From Thermaurantimonas aggregans (lineage in GTDB: Bacteria; Bacteroidota; Bacteroidia; Flavobacteriales; Schleiferiaceae), in NCBI RefSeq assembly GCF_003851885.1, contig NZ_BHZE01000026.1, positions 1 through 36,279 of the forward strand: a DNA stretch of 36,279 nucleotides. The letters run 5' to 3'. Below the pieces are notes generated by a model. The model did no database searches. It was not told the DNA's origin and saw nothing but the letters and a program-made list of their open reading frames with translations. Made by a program: the position numbers and the translations under genes. This document shows, piece by piece, positions 24,215 to 32,580 of the stretch (position 1 is the first letter of the stretch; each line of letters opens with the position of its first letter).

Positions 24215-24967
24215 CTAATTGTGAATATGGTCGAAAGTAATACCGCCTTGGAAGTTGGTAGCCATAGTTACAGCCATAGGGCCCGGAGCGTGAATTTTGC
24301 TTACATCAGTGAGCATGATACCCCCATGCCAGAATCGAGCGGCATTTACCATCAGATGAATGGCAGGCACAGCGTTATGGCGCACCATTAAGGTAGCGCC
24401 ATTAAAATTGATGGTGCGACTGCGGATAGCATTGTTCTGGCCAGAGAATCCGCCGATGTGATATGCAAAATCGCCGGTGGGTGAGTTGGGCGATGTACCT
24501 TCGGCTTTGATGAAGATGTAGCCAGTATTCCAGCTCCAGAACATACCGTGCTCGGGGCTTAGTGCACCAACTTGTGCACCTGATGTGTTGCGAAGGCTAT
24601 CGACTCCGATTATGAAGCTTACTTCTACATAATCGCCTTCAGGTACATTTGGAATTGAAATCAATGCTTCCGGTGTTTGACGTGCATCAACGATGTAATA
24701 GCTCTCGGGCTGTATCCATTCGGTACCGTCTGCTTTTTTGAGCTTGATATTAGAGATGTAATATTTAAGAGTGGTGAAGGTCATCTTTTGTCCGGAGGGG
24801 TGCGTCATCTCCTGGTTAAGGGCAAAGGGGGCCATGTTAGCACCCCAAATGTGTTCGAATTTTATTTCGACTGTTCCGGTTAGTTGAGCAGGATTTTCAT
24901 CGTTTTTGTTCTCTTTGGTACAAGATAAGAGTGTAGCCGCCAGGGCAAATAAAAGTAGCTTTTTCAT
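24215..24967 (-). CDS. MbnP-family lipoprotein
   Basis: Periplasmic lipoprotein of 250 residues with lipobox LLSC (Cys16). The body matches the MbnP family: VEIKFEHIWG at the start, a TFTTLKYYISNIKL segment, and the aromatic GMFWSWNTGYIFIKAEG region, then HIGGFSG and a His-containing HLMVNAARFW stretch near the end. MbnP proteins bind copper and are modified by a partner diheme enzyme (MbnH) at a Trp. The partner candidate is next, after an 80-nt gap holding a hairpin. Which Trp would be the target cannot be fixed here; the FWSWN cluster is the obvious candidate. Confidence 0.88.
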   Translation of the reverse strand: MKKLLLFALAATLLSCTKENKNDENPAQLTGTVEIKFEHIWGANMAPFALNQEMTHPSGQKMTFTTLKYYISNIKLKKADGTEWIQPESYYIVDARQTPEALISIPNVPEGDYVEVSFIIGVDSLRNTSGAQVGALSPEHGMFWSWNTGYIFIKAEGTSPNSPTGDFAYHIGGFSGQNNAIRSRTINFNGATLMVRHNAVPAIHLMVNAARFWHGGIMLTDVSKIHAPGPMAVTMATNFQGGITFDHIHN

Positions 24968-25052
24968 GTCTGAATGCGTTTTGTTGGTTAATAAATATTT
25001 TTGTAATGAATTGAAAATGAGAGAAAATACACAAATTCAACAAGGAGAGATA

Positions 25053-25433
25053 TTAACCAACGGTAGGCGGCTTTTCCAGTCTAGAACGAACGCCCTTAGG
25101 GAAAAAGACTTTGTAGTAATGGTTGTTGCTTTGTTTACCCACCTGATACAGAATTACCGGAAGCAAAGGGGCACTTGTGTAGCAGTAGTAAAGTGGGAGA
25201 ATGTTTTCGATGGTGGGGAACAATGGTTGTACGGGTTCATTTTCGGAGGTTTCGAGCGATAGTTCTTCGCTTAGCTTACACAACCCATTGCAAGTAATTT
25301 CAGTATTATCTCGGTTTTTACACTGGGCTTTGTACTTTTCGAGTTCGAGGAAATACGAAGAAAGCTTGAGCGCTCCCACAAGAGCGGGTAGCAGAAGCGC
25401 AAATTGAATAACGATAGCGAAGGCTTTCTTCAT
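25053..25433 (-). CDS. Small membrane protein with conserved Cys, function unknown
   Basis: Protein of 126 residues with an N-terminal hydrophobic helix (about 4-23, possibly a signal anchor), a loop with CKNRDNTEITCNGLCKL (Cys38, Cys48, Cys52), an acidic segment, and a second weakly hydrophobic region around ILPLYYCYTSAPLLPVILY. I recognise the pattern of a short Bacteroidota family with a 'C-x9-C-x3-C' loop but know of no function. It is the first gene of the MbnP/diheme/barrel run, 85 nt before MbnP, and has its own TAnnTTTG promoter element. A metal-binding or redox accessory role is plausible from the Cys spacing and its neighbours. Confidence 0.7.
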   Translation of the reverse strand: MKKAFAIVIQFALLLPALVGALKLSSYFLELEKYKAQCKNRDNTEITCNGLCKLSEELSLETSENEPVQPLFPTIENILPLYYCYTSAPLLPVILYQVGKQSNNHYYKVFFPKGVRSRLEKPPTVG

Positions 25434-25448
25434 AATCCCTTTTCAATG

Positions 25449-25456
25449 CAAAGGTA
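25449..25456 (-). promoter_or_regulatory. -7 promoter element of the MbnP operon
   Basis: On the minus strand TACCTTTG (25456 to 25449) matches TAnnTTTG exactly, 15 nt before the ATG at 25433. No TTG is seen 17-23 nt upstream, so a weak or activator-dependent promoter is likely. Confidence 0.5.
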
Positions 25457-25621
25457 TTAAAGGCTTTGCTTTTGGATTATGTGATCGTTGTCATCAAGGG
25501 TAAATATCCATTTTTTTTCATGATGATTTGAGGTGTGTAGATACTAGGAAATGTCATAAATAATGAGGAACGAAAGGTTTAAAAAGGAAGAAGTTTTCAA
25601 AGAATTCAGATGGTAGAAGAC

Positions 25622-25758
25622 TGTGCGCGTGAGGGATACGGCGGGCGCGCGAAAGCGCGGTGCGAAGGCAGGGCGTAGCCCTGACGCAGCACGGAAGCGA
25701 AGCGTACCCCAGAGTAGCCCGACCCAGGCGAAGGCACTTATGGTGCCTTTGCCTGGGG
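25622..25758. repeat. GC-rich multi-helix intergenic element
   Basis: A compact GC-rich block in an AT-rich spacer. It folds on paper into a closed multibranch: GGGATACG (25633-25640) pairs with CGTACCC (25703-25709), one A bulged. Inside, CGCGC-GAAA-GCGCG (25646-25659) forms a GNRA-loop hairpin, GTGC (25660-25663) pairs with GCAC (25689-25692), and AGGGC-GTA-GCCCT (25670-25682) is another hairpin. After a GTAGCCCGACCC-like linker comes a 15-bp hairpin with one G-U pair (25723-25737 with 25743-25757). Ends resembling GTGAGGGAT and AGCCCGA recur, from memory, in Bacteroidota intergenic elements, so a dispersed repeat is likely; a structured RNA is possible. The remaining spacer (25457-25621, 25759-25863) shows no gene. 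Confidence 0.6.
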
Positions 25759-25863
25759 CACGCCCAAATAAAAAAAATTAAAAAAACACCATGTAGTGGC
25801 TTTGATGATGGATGTGGCTATGTAGTGTACATTAGCCGCTTGTAATCGCTGTGACGTTTTTTT

Positions 25864-27756
25864 ATGAGAAAATCGATTTTTGTAATTAGTTCTTTGTTAA
25901 TTATTGGATGGGTACACGCACAGAATCGCAAGCCTTCAAGTTCATCGCAACAGAAAAGTCTGGAAACCAATCGAGAGGTTAGGCAATACGAAGTTTCAAT
26001 ATCGCTCATCGACTACAGAGATGGATTAATACCTGTGGAGGTACGCTTACCTGCTATGCGACTTGATACGGTCATCTACAGCATGCCTGCCATAGTGCCG
26101 GGTACATATAAGATTTATGATTTTGGACGCTTTGTGAGTGACTTACAGGCCTATGATGCGCAGGGAATGCCTCTGCAGGTGATTAAATCGTCTGTAAATC
26201 AATGGAAAATCTTTCCGGGTAACAAGCTCTCGACCATTCGATACAAGGCTAAGGAGACCTTCAGCGATGAGTCAGGCAAAAGGATTTTTGAGCCTGCAGG
26301 TTCTGAATACAAAGATTCGGTTTTTCTGATGAATTTGTACACGAGCATAGGGTTTGTGGAGGGGTACCATCAGTTGCCATATCGCCTTACGGTGAAGAGG
26401 CCATCGAATCTCTATGGGGCTACCTCGCTGCCTGTGGTGAACAGAGGCAAAGAGCAGGATGTGTTTGTGGGTAAAAATTACTTTCAGATACACGACAATC
26501 CGATCTTGTATGCGGTACCTGATACGGCATCGATGAGGGTGAAAAATGCGACGATAGCAGTAGCTGTGTATAGTCCAAACCATGTGATTAATGCTCGCAA
26601 GGCGTTGGATGAAATGAAAGGGATTTTTGAAGCAGCGGCTGAATACTTAGGGGGGGCGCTACCTACGGATCTGTATACAGTGCTGCTGTATCTGGCAGAG
26701 CCGGAAAACATCTTCGGAGCAGGTTTTGGGGCGTTGGAGCACGAAACTTCAACGGTGCTGTATATGCCTGAGTTCGATGGAGAGGAATTTTACCAATACA
26801 TGAATGACATCGTTGCGCATGAATTTCTACACATTGTTACGCCTCTGACCTTGAGAAGTCAGTATGTGCACAACTTTGACTTTAGCCGTCCGAAAATGTC
26901 GAAGCACCTATGGCTCTACGAAGGGGTGACGGAGTACACATCGCAACTGATACAGGTGAGGAGCGGGCTAATCGACGTAAGAGACTTTCTGGAAAGAATG
27001 CGCGAAAAAATAGTGGCTATGGACAATTTTAATAAGTATGTGCCAATCACGACAAGCTCGAAATATGCACTCGATGTATACGAAGATCAGTATCTGAATG
27101 TGTATAACAAGGGGGCAGTGCTGGCTATGTGCCTCGATCTGAAGTTGAGAAGTTTATCAAATGGCGAGTTAGGACTGGGCGAAGTGATTCAAAAACTTCA
27201 GACGACCTATGGGAGGGATACCTTCTTTGTAGACGAAGATTTTTTTGACATATTCGCAGCACACTCTTTTAGTGAGATAAAGGAATTTTTTGCTCGCTAC
27301 TTCGAAGCGGCAGAGGCACTTCCGCTGGAAGAGCTTCTCCAAAAAGCTGGGATTACCTACAAACTCACATATACCAAGCGGTTGCCATCGTTTGGAGGAA
27401 TTCGACTCAATTACAACGATGAGCGCAAAACAATTTATGTGTCAGATGTCGAAGATCTCGATGAGTTTGGTAAAGCCTTGGGTTTAAAGGAGGGCGATGA
27501 AATTATATCTATTCAAGGCTTGCCCTTAACCATCGAGACTTTTGAATCGACAGTAATGAATTACTTTAACAACACCAAAGAGGGTGACCTTGTGACCATT
27601 GAGATAAATCGTCCAGGCAAAAAGAATAAATACAAAAAAATGACGCTGAAGGCGAAGGCGATACTGCTCACCATCGAACAAGAGCATTACCTCGAACCTG
27701 CAGAGGATGTTACTGAAAAAGAAGTAGAATTTCGTTTAAAATGGTTAAATCAATGA
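25864..27756 (+). CDS. M61-family metallopeptidase with C-terminal PDZ domain
   Basis: Exported zinc aminopeptidase-like protein of 630 residues. Signal peptide about 1-20 (ending VHAQ). An N-terminal beta-rich domain is followed by a gluzincin catalytic core with AHEFLH (His319, Glu320, His323) and WLYEGVTEY (Glu353, third zinc ligand), as in M61 glycyl aminopeptidases. A PDZ domain follows (about 520-610: DLDEFGKALGLKEGDEIISIQG). Length is normal. The next gene starts inside its stop codon (ATGA at 27753-27756), so the peptidases are translationally coupled. The likely role is periplasmic or surface peptide breakdown. Substrate preference for N-terminal Gly or Ala is family knowledge only. 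Confidence 0.92.
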   Translation: MRKSIFVISSLLIIGWVHAQNRKPSSSSQQKSLETNREVRQYEVSISLIDYRDGLIPVEVRLPAMRLDTVIYSMPAIVPGTYKIYDFGRFVSDLQAYDAQGMPLQVIKSSVNQWKIFPGNKLSTIRYKAKETFSDESGKRIFEPAGSEYKDSVFLMNLYTSIGFVEGYHQLPYRLTVKRPSNLYGATSLPVVNRGKEQDVFVGKNYFQIHDNPILYAVPDTASMRVKNATIAVAVYSPNHVINARKALDEMKGIFEAAAEYLGGALPTDLYTVLLYLAEPENIFGAGFGALEHETSTVLYMPEFDGEEFYQYMNDIVAHEFLHIVTPLTLRSQYVHNFDFSRPKMSKHLWLYEGVTEYTSQLIQVRSGLIDVRDFLERMREKIVAMDNFNKYVPITTSSKYALDVYEDQYLNVYNKGAVLAMCLDLKLRSLSNGELGLGEVIQKLQTTYGRDTFFVDEDFFDIFAAHSFSEIKEFFARYFEAAEALPLEELLQKAGITYKLTYTKRLPSFGGIRLNYNDERKTIYVSDVEDLDEFGKALGLKEGDEIISIQGLPLTIETFESTVMNYFNNTKEGDLVTIEINRPGKKNKYKKMTLKAKAILLTIEQEHYLEPAEDVTEKEVEFRLKWLNQ

Positions 27757-29822
27757 ATTGGAAGAGACTTGTAGTTGCTTCAGCGATTTCACTCACTGTT
27801 ACTGCTTGTAAGTCTGTAAAAACAGACTCAGCAGGAGCTTCAACAAAATCCGCTGCACAGGGTATTCCCGGTTTTGACGTTACGCTGCTGGAACCAAAAT
27901 ATTCGCCTTGTGAAGATTTCTACATGTACACCACAGCTCGGTGGATGGAGCGAAATCCCATACCGGAGAGCGAATCGCGCTGGGGATCGTTTAACATTCT
28001 GATCGAGAAGAACAATGAGCGCTTGTATCAGATCTTACAAGAGTATAGCAGACAAAATGCTCCTGCCGAAAAATATTCAGCTCGGCAGTTGTGTGCCGAT
28101 TTTTACGCTGCTGCTATGGACAGCGCTACCATTGAGTCGAAGGCGCTTAATGAAATAGAGCCCTTGCTGAGTCTGACAAATCAAATAACGAATGTCAAAA
28201 CGCTTGTGGATTGGTTTACCTACGCCATGCAGGCGGGCATTCGCATTCCATTTTACATGGGGGTGCGCACCGATGCGAAGAATCCGGAGCGCTACATCGT
28301 GTACTGGGGGCAATCTGGGCTTTCACTGCCCGATCGCGACAACTATTTGCGCACCGATAGCGTAACCCTCTACCAGCAGCGCGAGTACAAAAAATTTCTT
28401 TCCGATTTCTTTGCGCTGCATAGAGTGCGAAAGCCAGAGCAGGCGACTGAGATGTGCGAAGCCGTTTACGCTATTGAAACGGAACTGGCACGCCTACACA
28501 TGGCCCGTCAAGACATGCGCAAGCCAGAGCTCACGTACAACAAAATGACTGTTTCAGAGGCAAATCAAATGACCTTTTATCTTAAGCCGGGCGAATTTCT
28601 CCGCCAATTTGGGGTAACTACTGACTCTGTCGTAATAACGCATGTAAACTATTTAAAAGCTCTCGATTCAGTACTTTTAAAATTTAAACCAGAGCAATGG
28701 CGAGCCTATGCCGTTTGGAAAACTTATGAAGCCTATATTGATGCTCTGCCTTATGCTTTTGTAAAGAGACATTTCGATTTCTTCTCAGGGGTACTCTATG
28801 GCACGCAAACCATGAAACCGCGCTGGAAGCGCATATTAGCCAAGATGAACGATGGACTTTCAGAGCCTCTCGGCCGTCTTTTTGCCGAACGCTACTTTTC
28901 ACCTGAAGCTAAGGCCGATGTAGAGTTGATGGTCGAAAATATCCGTGAAGTTTTTCGCCAACGCATCGCTACACGCGACTGGATGACGGAAGAAACCAAG
29001 CAAAAAGCGCTGGAAAAGCTCAATGCTTTTACCTACAAAATTGGTTATCCTAACAAATGGAAGTCGTACGAAGGTCTCGAAATTACCTCCACCAGCTACG
29101 TGCGGAATTTGCAAAACATCCGTCAGTTTCAGTTTCGAGACAATTTGAGTCGCTTGGGTAAGCCGGTGGACAAGGATGAATGGTTTATGGGGGCACACAT
29201 AGTCAATGCATATTACAATCCGACTTTTAATGAGATTGTCTTTCCTGCGGGTATTTTGCAGCCTCCTTTTTACGACCCGAAGGCAGATGCCGCCATCAAT
29301 TACGGAGCTATCGGCGGGGTGATCGGCCATGAGTTTAGCCATGGATTCGACGATCAAGGCCGCAAGTACAACGCCTTCGGCCAGTTGAGCAACTGGTGGA
29401 ATGCCGTGGATTCAGCACAGTTTGAGTCGCGCGCTCGGCTGTTAGCAGAACACTACAGCATGTATGAGCCATTGCCTGGCTATGCTGTAAATGGCAAAAT
29501 GACCTTGGGAGAAAATATTGCCGATTTAGGAGGTCTTACGCTAGCCTATTATGCCTATCAGCGCTACAAGGCTACCTATCCTGCAGGCACCTTAGCCGGT
29601 TTTACGCCAGAGCAGCGCGTTTTTCTGGGCTGGGCACAGGTGTGGCAAAGCAATGTAACCGATGGCTACCTGCGCATTCAGGTTACTACTGACTATCACA
29701 GTCCGGCGCGCTATCGCGTAAATGGCCCCATGAGTATGATGAAGGAATTTAGAGAAGCATGGGGCTGTAAAGAGGGTGATCCAATGGTGAAAGAGGCCGA
29801 TAAGCGGGTTGTCATTTGGTAA
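27753..29822 (+). CDS. M13-family (neprilysin/PepO-like) endopeptidase, lipoprotein
   Basis: Zinc endopeptidase of 689 residues anchored as a lipoprotein (TVTAC, Cys19). The long N-terminal M13 domain begins EDFYMYTTARWMERNPIP. The catalytic core has VNAYYNP, the zinc motif GHEFSH (His526, Glu527, His530) and GENIADLGG (Glu587, Asp591), all intact. The C-terminus ends near the usual CxxxxxxPM-x-K...VW pattern (CKEGDPMVK... RVVIW), as expected for family members. The start at 27753 is chosen because it overlaps the M61 stop and opens a lipoprotein signal; an ATG four codons earlier is in frame but less suitable. Likely degrades short peptides in the periplasm together with the M61 enzyme. Confidence 0.93.
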   Translation: MNWKRLVVASAISLTVTACKSVKTDSAGASTKSAAQGIPGFDVTLLEPKYSPCEDFYMYTTARWMERNPIPESESRWGSFNILIEKNNERLYQILQEYSRQNAPAEKYSARQLCADFYAAAMDSATIESKALNEIEPLLSLTNQITNVKTLVDWFTYAMQAGIRIPFYMGVRTDAKNPERYIVYWGQSGLSLPDRDNYLRTDSVTLYQQREYKKFLSDFFALHRVRKPEQATEMCEAVYAIETELARLHMARQDMRKPELTYNKMTVSEANQMTFYLKPGEFLRQFGVTTDSVVITHVNYLKALDSVLLKFKPEQWRAYAVWKTYEAYIDALPYAFVKRHFDFFSGVLYGTQTMKPRWKRILAKMNDGLSEPLGRLFAERYFSPEAKADVELMVENIREVFRQRIATRDWMTEETKQKALEKLNAFTYKIGYPNKWKSYEGLEITSTSYVRNLQNIRQFQFRDNLSRLGKPVDKDEWFMGAHIVNAYYNPTFNEIVFPAGILQPPFYDPKADAAINYGAIGGVIGHEFSHGFDDQGRKYNAFGQLSNWWNAVDSAQFESRARLLAEHYSMYEPLPGYAVNGKMTLGENIADLGGLTLAYYAYQRYKATYPAGTLAGFTPEQRVFLGWAQVWQSNVTDGYLRIQVTTDYHSPARYRVNGPMSMMKEFREAWGCKEGDPMVKEADKRVVIW

Positions 29823-31483
29823 TGAAACCATTTGTTTTTCAAGGTAAAGAAATAAAAAGTCCCAATGACATCAGGCATCTTCCCACAGGGGAGCTGCCTG
29901 AGCTTTGTAAGGAGCTTAGAGCATATGTGGCGCAAATTCCAACAGATAAAAAAGCGCACTTGGAGAGTTCACTCGGTGTCACCGAACTCACAGTTGCCTT
30001 GCACTATTTGCTCGATACACCAAGTGATCGCCTGATCTGGGATGTAGGCCATCAAATGGCTGTGCACAAAGTGCTGACGGGTAGGGGAGCAGCTATGTAC
30101 CAATCGCTTAGGCGACACGATGGCATATCTGGTTTTCCATCTCCAGCCGAGAGCCCTTATGATCTCTTTTTCACCGGGCATTCCTCTACAAGTATTTCTA
30201 TGGCTTTAGGACTGTGGTTTGCCGATAAAAATCCCAAAACAGTAGCTGTAATAGGCGATGGGGCGCTTACAGGTGGACAGTCCTTTGAAGCACTCAACAT
30301 TGCAGGTGAATGGAATGCAGATATTCTGGTGATTTTGAACGACAATGGCCTGTCAATCGACCCTAATGTTGGGGCACTTAGTACCTTTGGAAAATATCAG
30401 GACTATTTCGAAGCTTTGAATTTTTCTTATTTGGGTGAAGTCGATGGAAACAACATTCTTGAATTGCTCCCAAAATTAAAAAAAGCCATTCAAGTCAGTG
30501 GTCCAAGAGTTCTACGTGTTTTTACGCATATTCAGCGAATTGAAAATTCAGTTAGCACCGCCAATCCCTTACAGCCAATTAGAACATCCCTTCGAAAAGC
30601 TGTAGAATACTGTTTGCAAAAGCATTCTGACCTATATGTGCTTAGTCCTGCCATGTTAGCAGGCGCTGGGCTCAAAGAGGTAAGAGAGAAATATCCTGAG
30701 CGAGTGCTAGATACAGGCATCACTGAGCAAGCGTGCGTAGGTATAGCGTCTGGCCTAGCTAAAGGCGGTAAAAAGGTGATTGTACACATTTACAGCACGT
30801 TTCTTCAAAGGGCTGTTGATCAACTGATTCACGACGTAGCTTTGCAAGGCTTTCCGGTGATGTTTGTGGTAGATCGGGCCGGATTGGTCGGCGAAGATGG
30901 ACCTACTCATCACGGGGTTTTTGATTTTCAAATACTTTCAACCATTCCTGGAGTAAAAGTGTACTTTCCTGACTCGACTCACTGTCTTGAAAAAGACATT
31001 CAAAACTGGGCTAATGCGCCTCATTTAGCAGCCCTTCGTATTCCCCGCGATTCAGCAGTTATAAATTTTGACAACGATATTCCTGATTTACTTTGGAAGG
31101 ATGCTCCTAACACTTTATTGGCCGTAGGTACACTGTCGCATCAAGCATTTAAGGCATTTAAGCGTTTAGTAGAGAAGGGATTACCCTTAAATTTTGTTTC
31201 TGTTCACTCGCTCGATGCATTTGAAAACACTACTTTACTCGACAAATTGGGGGAACAAAAAAGGTTGTTTATTGCAGAAGAAAATTATTTTTCAGGTAGC
31301 TTGGCAGAAAAACTCAGTGCTTATATAGCTTTAAAGGCACATGGTGAACGACTACCTAAAATTGTGCTCATCACATTACCTCATTCTTTTATCACACACG
31401 GTACACCCGAAGAGTTGTTACATTTGACAGGTCTGTCTTCCGAAGGCATTTTTAATACGATTATACAAAATTTAGAGAATTGA
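29822..31483 (+). CDS. dxs: Short, divergent 1-deoxy-D-xylulose-5-phosphate synthase (DXS-like)
   Basis: Thiamine-diphosphate enzyme related to DXS, which joins pyruvate and glyceraldehyde 3-phosphate in the MEP isoprenoid pathway. Clear family motifs: SLGVTELTVALHYL, IWDVGHQ, GHSSTSISMALGL, GDGALTGG (Mg/ThDP site), LNDN, GITEQ (catalytic Glu), YSTFLQRAVDQLIHDVALQ and VDRAGLVGEDGPTHHG. It has 553 residues against about 590-640 normally. The loop after NVGALSTF that links to the GPVDGHD region is missing, VDGHD reads VDGNN, the KGKGY motif is absent and EQHAV reads EQACV. It may be a paralogue with changed properties or this lineage's only DXS. The ATG at 29822 overlaps the M13 stop (TAATG); a TTG at 29816 is possible. 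Confidence 0.85.
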   Translation: MKPFVFQGKEIKSPNDIRHLPTGELPELCKELRAYVAQIPTDKKAHLESSLGVTELTVALHYLLDTPSDRLIWDVGHQMAVHKVLTGRGAAMYQSLRRHDGISGFPSPAESPYDLFFTGHSSTSISMALGLWFADKNPKTVAVIGDGALTGGQSFEALNIAGEWNADILVILNDNGLSIDPNVGALSTFGKYQDYFEALNFSYLGEVDGNNILELLPKLKKAIQVSGPRVLRVFTHIQRIENSVSTANPLQPIRTSLRKAVEYCLQKHSDLYVLSPAMLAGAGLKEVREKYPERVLDTGITEQACVGIASGLAKGGKKVIVHIYSTFLQRAVDQLIHDVALQGFPVMFVVDRAGLVGEDGPTHHGVFDFQILSTIPGVKVYFPDSTHCLEKDIQNWANAPHLAALRIPRDSAVINFDNDIPDLLWKDAPNTLLAVGTLSHQAFKAFKRLVEKGLPLNFVSVHSLDAFENTTLLDKLGEQKRLFIAEENYFSGSLAEKLSAYIALKAHGERLPKIVLITLPHSFITHGTPEELLHLTGLSSEGIFNTIIQNLEN

Positions 31484-31485
31484 AA

Positions 31486-32580
31486 ATGAAACAAAATCAT
31501 GTAGTAGAACCTACTAATGCTGTTGAACTGTACAAAGAATTTCACCGAAAATTAAACGAACGCGTTCATCGCTTTTTTCAGGAAAACCAACTTAGCCCAA
31601 AAGGCAATTTTCAGCTTTATGCCAAAGCATTTGTGCTAATGACTTCTTACTTGTTGCCATTTTTTATCTTACTGATATTTAATGTTTCTACTTTCTGGTT
31701 TTACGCGCTTTGGTTCATCATGGGCCTTGGCATGGCGGGAGTGGGAATGGGAGTAATGCACGATGGCAATCACGGCTCTTTTTCAAAATACGAAACTGTA
31801 AATAAGCTTGCCGGATATTCTATGTTTTTATTGGCTGGTAACGTAATCACATGGAAGATTCAGCACAATATGTTGCACCATACCTACACAAATGTGCATG
31901 GAAAAGACGAAGATGTAGATACAGGTGGACTGATTCGACTACATCCGGAGCAGGATTGGAAACCCATTCATCGCCTTCAGCCCATTTACGCACCATTTTT
32001 ATACGGTCTTTTGACACTGAATTGGCTTCTTATTAAAGATTTTGTTCAGCTTCACCGCTATCACCGTGAGGGATTGCTACGTAGAGCAAACACAACTTAC
32101 ACAAAAGAACTTGTCATATTGATAGTATCGAAGCTTATTAATTATTTCATTTTTATCGTGTTGCCATTCTTAATAATTGATAGAGCGTGGTACCACATTT
32201 TGCTGGGAATGTTGCTTATGCACTTTACTGCAGGTACTACGCTGAGCTTCATTTTTCAGATGGCACATGTAATGCCCGATGTACAGCAAATACCCGATCT
32301 GTCGAAGAAAAATAAAGTTTGGAGTGTGCATCAATTGCAGACTACTGCCAATTTTTCAAGAAACAATCCTTTGATAACTTGGTATTTAGGTGGTCTTAAT
32401 TACCAGATCGAACACCATTTGTTTCCACACATTAGCCATGTGCACTATCCCAAAATTGCCAACATTGTAAAGCAAACAGCAGAAGAGTTCAATATCAAAT
32501 ACCAGGAGTATGCACGCTTTAGTCAAGCGCTCATCGAGCACTTTAGGTATTTGATCATACTCAGTAAAAAGCCTGCCTAA
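31486..32580 (+). CDS. Membrane fatty-acid (acyl-CoA/acyl-lipid) desaturase
   Basis: Di-iron membrane desaturase of 364 residues in the linoleoyl-CoA desaturase-like group. Three His boxes: HDGNH (92-96), HNMLHH (127-132) and QIEHHLFPH near residue 310, the last with the Gln typical of front-end-type enzymes although no cytochrome b5 domain is fused. Hydrophobic helices lie at about 45-70 and 72-95, with two more near 215-260. It starts 2 nt after the DXS-like gene and shares its stop with the next start (TAATG). It would place a cis double bond in membrane acyl chains; regiospecificity cannot be read from the sequence. The electron donor is probably a ferredoxin or cytochrome encoded elsewhere. 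Confidence 0.9.
   Translation: MKQNHVVEPTNAVELYKEFHRKLNERVHRFFQENQLSPKGNFQLYAKAFVLMTSYLLPFFILLIFNVSTFWFYALWFIMGLGMAGVGMGVMHDGNHGSFSKYETVNKLAGYSMFLLAGNVITWKIQHNMLHHTYTNVHGKDEDVDTGGLIRLHPEQDWKPIHRLQPIYAPFLYGLLTLNWLLIKDFVQLHRYHREGLLRRANTTYTKELVILIVSKLINYFIFIVLPFLIIDRAWYHILLGMLLMHFTAGTTLSFIFQMAHVMPDVQQIPDLSKKNKVWSVHQLQTTANFSRNNPLITWYLGGLNYQIEHHLFPHISHVHYPKIANIVKQTAEEFNIKYQEYARFSQALIEHFRYLIILSKKPA

Noticed and set aside
25723-25757. 15-bp hairpin as a terminator
   Set aside because: Neither strand has a T tract directly after the stem; on the minus strand the T-rich part lies before it. Treated as part of the structured element.
25660-25845. 61-residue Arg-rich frame in the GC-rich element
   Set aside because: It is produced by the hairpin-rich repeat; the composition follows the structure and no start signal is seen.
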